A DNA stretch of 7,212 bases. Source: Nitrospiraceae bacterium. GTDB taxonomy: Bacteria; Nitrospirota; Thermodesulfovibrionia; Thermodesulfovibrionales; UBA9159. Both the position numbers and the translations under genes were made by a program. Location: the NCBI GenBank assembly GCA_003453735.1, contig DMNE01000124.1, positions 15,433 through 22,644 on the forward strand, given 5' to 3'. The notes below the pieces were generated by a model that worked only from the letters and a program-made list of their open reading frames with translations, was not told where the DNA came from and did not search any database. Shown piece after piece: positions 6,170 through 7,212 of this stretch; position 1 is the first letter of the stretch, and every line of letters starts with the position of its first letter.

Positions 6170-7009
6170 TCACTTTGATGGCTTATAATACATTAACTCA
6201 CACGCATAAGTTGAAAGGGCATCCACAAGGCCCTGCATCTCCTTATCGGTCATCTCAGTAAAAGACTGAGCAAATCTGACATTCTCCTCAAGCTGCGCGA
6301 GGTCATCACATCCGATCACCGCCGTTGCGATTGGCTGCGACAAGGCAAAACGGTAAAACGGCTCCATCGTCAAGTACCAAGGCAGTCTCGTTGCAAGCCC
6401 GTGTAGGTAAACCTTCATCCCGATGATTCCTATGTGACGTTTCGTTGCGAGGGGGAAAATCTCATCCATAAAACTTTTATATTTTGGTTCGGCGGGATTC
6501 ACAGGCATCAATACGGTGTCAAAATCAAAATTTTCGATGCACCTTCTGACGATCGACGGGTCATGATGACCGGTTACCCCTATAAATCTGACGAGACCTT
6601 GCTGTCTTGCCTCAATGAATGCTTCAAGAGTGCCTTTCGGACCGAAAATCTCTTCAATATCCTGGTCAGTTCTGACGTCGTGCACCTGCCAGAGATCGAG
6701 GTGGTCGGTCTTCAGATTTCTCAAGGTCTCATGCAAGTGGCGAAGCGCGCCGTGTTTGTCTCTGGCGTGAGATTTACTCGCAAGAAATATCTCTCTTCTC
6801 CTCTCCTTTAATGTCTTCCCATAATATTCCTCACTTCCTAGGTAAGCGCGAGCAGATTCACAGTAGGTTATCCCGAGATCGATTGCCCTGTTAATAAGCG
6901 CGTACGCCTCTTTATCACGACCATGGGTCCTTAAGACTCCCTCACCCCCCAAACCTAAGATGGTGACGTCAACTCCTGCTTTGCCGAGGCTCCTCTTCGG
7001 GATATCCAT
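6170..7009 (-). CDS. Aldo/keto reductase
   Basis: A 279-residue cytoplasmic NAD(P)H-dependent oxidoreductase with the aldo/keto reductase TIM-barrel fold. The N-terminus KRSLGKAGVDVTILGLGGEG is the usual first strand. The active-site segment GITYCESARAYLGSEEYYGK gives Tyr56 as acid catalyst but has Glu51 where the tetrad Asp is normally found. LASKS supplies Lys79 and LWQVHDV supplies His110. VTGHHDPS, IGIIGMKVY and ATAVIGCDDLAQLEENV follow the later barrel strands and the cofactor-binding end. It lacks the C-terminal ferredoxin-like Cys clusters of larger relatives, so no Fe-S centre is expected. The substrate cannot be told from sequence. ATG 7009 fits the family start, but there is no Shine-Dalgarno; a promoter -10 box lies 6 bases upstream, so the mRNA may be leaderless. 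It is convergent with the intron remnant. Confidence 0.92.
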   Translation of the reverse strand: MDIPKRSLGKAGVDVTILGLGGEGVLRTHGRDKEAYALINRAIDLGITYCESARAYLGSEEYYGKTLKERRREIFLASKSHARDKHGALRHLHETLRNLKTDHLDLWQVHDVRTDQDIEEIFGPKGTLEAFIEARQQGLVRFIGVTGHHDPSIVRRCIENFDFDTVLMPVNPAEPKYKSFMDEIFPLATKRHIGIIGMKVYLHGLATRLPWYLTMEPFYRFALSQPIATAVIGCDDLAQLEENVRFAQSFTEMTDKEMQGLVDALSTYACELMYYKPSK

Positions 7010-7015
7010 GGTAAA

Positions 7016-7043
7016 AGTATAGCAAAGACTATTTACAATTCAA
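7016..7043 (-). promoter_or_regulatory. Extended -10 promoter abutting the reductase start
   Basis: On the minus strand, TATACT (7021-7016) is preceded by TG at the extended -10 position. TTGAAT (7043-7038) is a reasonable -35 with a 16-base spacer. The -10 ends only 6 bases before the ATG, so the start of transcription would fall on or next to the start codon. Confidence 0.5.
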
Positions 7044-7066
7044 TCTGGGCTTAAAACGAAAAAATT

Positions 7067-7100
7067 ATAATTAAGTGATAATTCATTATCACTTAATTAT
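7067..7100. repeat. Perfect 16-bp inverted repeat, 2-base spacer
   Basis: ATAATTAAGTGATAAT (7067-7082) is repeated exactly in inverted orientation at 7085-7100, separated by TC. It lies about 25 bases upstream of the reductase -35 box. The stem is AT-rich with only two G:C pairs, and on the minus strand a six-T run (plus-strand 7059-7064) follows. It could be a dimeric regulator's operator or a weak terminator for a minus-strand gene entering from the right. Confidence 0.7.
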
Positions 7101-7212
7101 TGAGGGTTAGAAACAAAATCAACACTTCGTGCTTAGCATTTTCTACGGCGGAGGGCAGGAGACATCCACCCAGTAGACTCACATACCGGTAACAACCCTC
7201 CGACACCTTTTC
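7093..7212 (-). CDS. Possible C-terminal fragment of a minus-strand gene
   Basis: A minus-strand frame is open from the window edge (7212) to a TAA at 7095-7093, giving 39 residues that end HEVLILFLTLNN. I do not recognise it. The stop lies inside the 16-bp inverted repeat, consistent with a terminator for this gene. The length is too short to rule out chance. The complementary GGAGGG (7150-7155) and CCCTCC (7196-7201) could alternatively indicate a structured RNA. Confidence 0.25.
   Translation of the reverse strand, partial: EKVSEGCYRYVSLLGGCLLPSAVENAKHEVLILFLTLNN

Noticed and set aside
6434..6811. Plus-strand 125-residue frame opposite the reductase
   Set aside because: It is antisense to a clear aldo/keto reductase with all family motifs on the minus strand.
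1..7212. CRISPR array, tRNA or rRNA genes
   Set aside because: No regularly spaced repeats, no tRNA cloverleaf with a T-arm motif and no rRNA-like sequence were seen on either strand.

Overview
The window looks like a chromosomal stretch of a mid-GC Gram-negative bacterium. The core genes read like those of Desulfobacterota or Nitrospirota-type anaerobes. This is an impression from protein style, not a search result. It has a metabolic half (about 160-3860), a short small-gene section (3861-4430), a decayed mobile-element section (4445 to about 6090) and a minus-strand oxidoreductase (6170-7009) at the right end.

Metabolic half: two complete aspartate-semialdehyde dehydrogenase (ASADH) genes lie in tandem and overlap by 8 bases. 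The first (223-1356) is the enterobacterial/E. coli-type enzyme. The second (1349-2368) is the shorter type common in other bacteria. Both keep the catalytic Cys and His. The first is visibly richer in G/C-ending codons than the second, which suggests different origins. A likely sigma70-type promoter (160-188) precedes the pair. After a 157-base gap comes an MtaD-type amidohydrolase (2526-3860) that deaminates S-adenosylhomocysteine and/or methylthioadenosine. The three genes fit an aspartate-family/methionine/SAM theme: ASADH supplies the precursor of homoserine, methionine, threonine and lysine/DAP, and MtaD handles by-products of SAM use. That link is inference.

Middle: 3861-4132 has no convincing gene. 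An 87-residue protein of unknown function (4133-4396) follows, with a good ribosome binding site. Then comes a graveyard of mobile DNA. A transposase-type helix-turn-helix N-terminus (4445 to about 4629) carries a one-base frameshift and runs directly into a 5'-truncated serine recombinase (about 4630-5077), which carries compensating indels, an in-frame stop and a later frameshift. Seven bases after the recombinase stop begins the 5' part of a group II intron (about 5084-5920): structured RNA followed by the N-terminal ~50 residues of its reverse transcriptase. The rest of the RT and the 3' RNA domains are absent.

Right end: an aldo/keto reductase on the minus strand has an extended -10 promoter so close to its ATG that the mRNA may be leaderless. 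Behind it is a perfect 16-bp inverted repeat, then the possible end of another minus-strand reading frame that leaves the window.

I do not see a clear new defence or other multi-gene system. The most unusual points are the overlapping pair of unlike ASADH genes, the fused mobile-element remnants and the possible leaderless reductase promoter.
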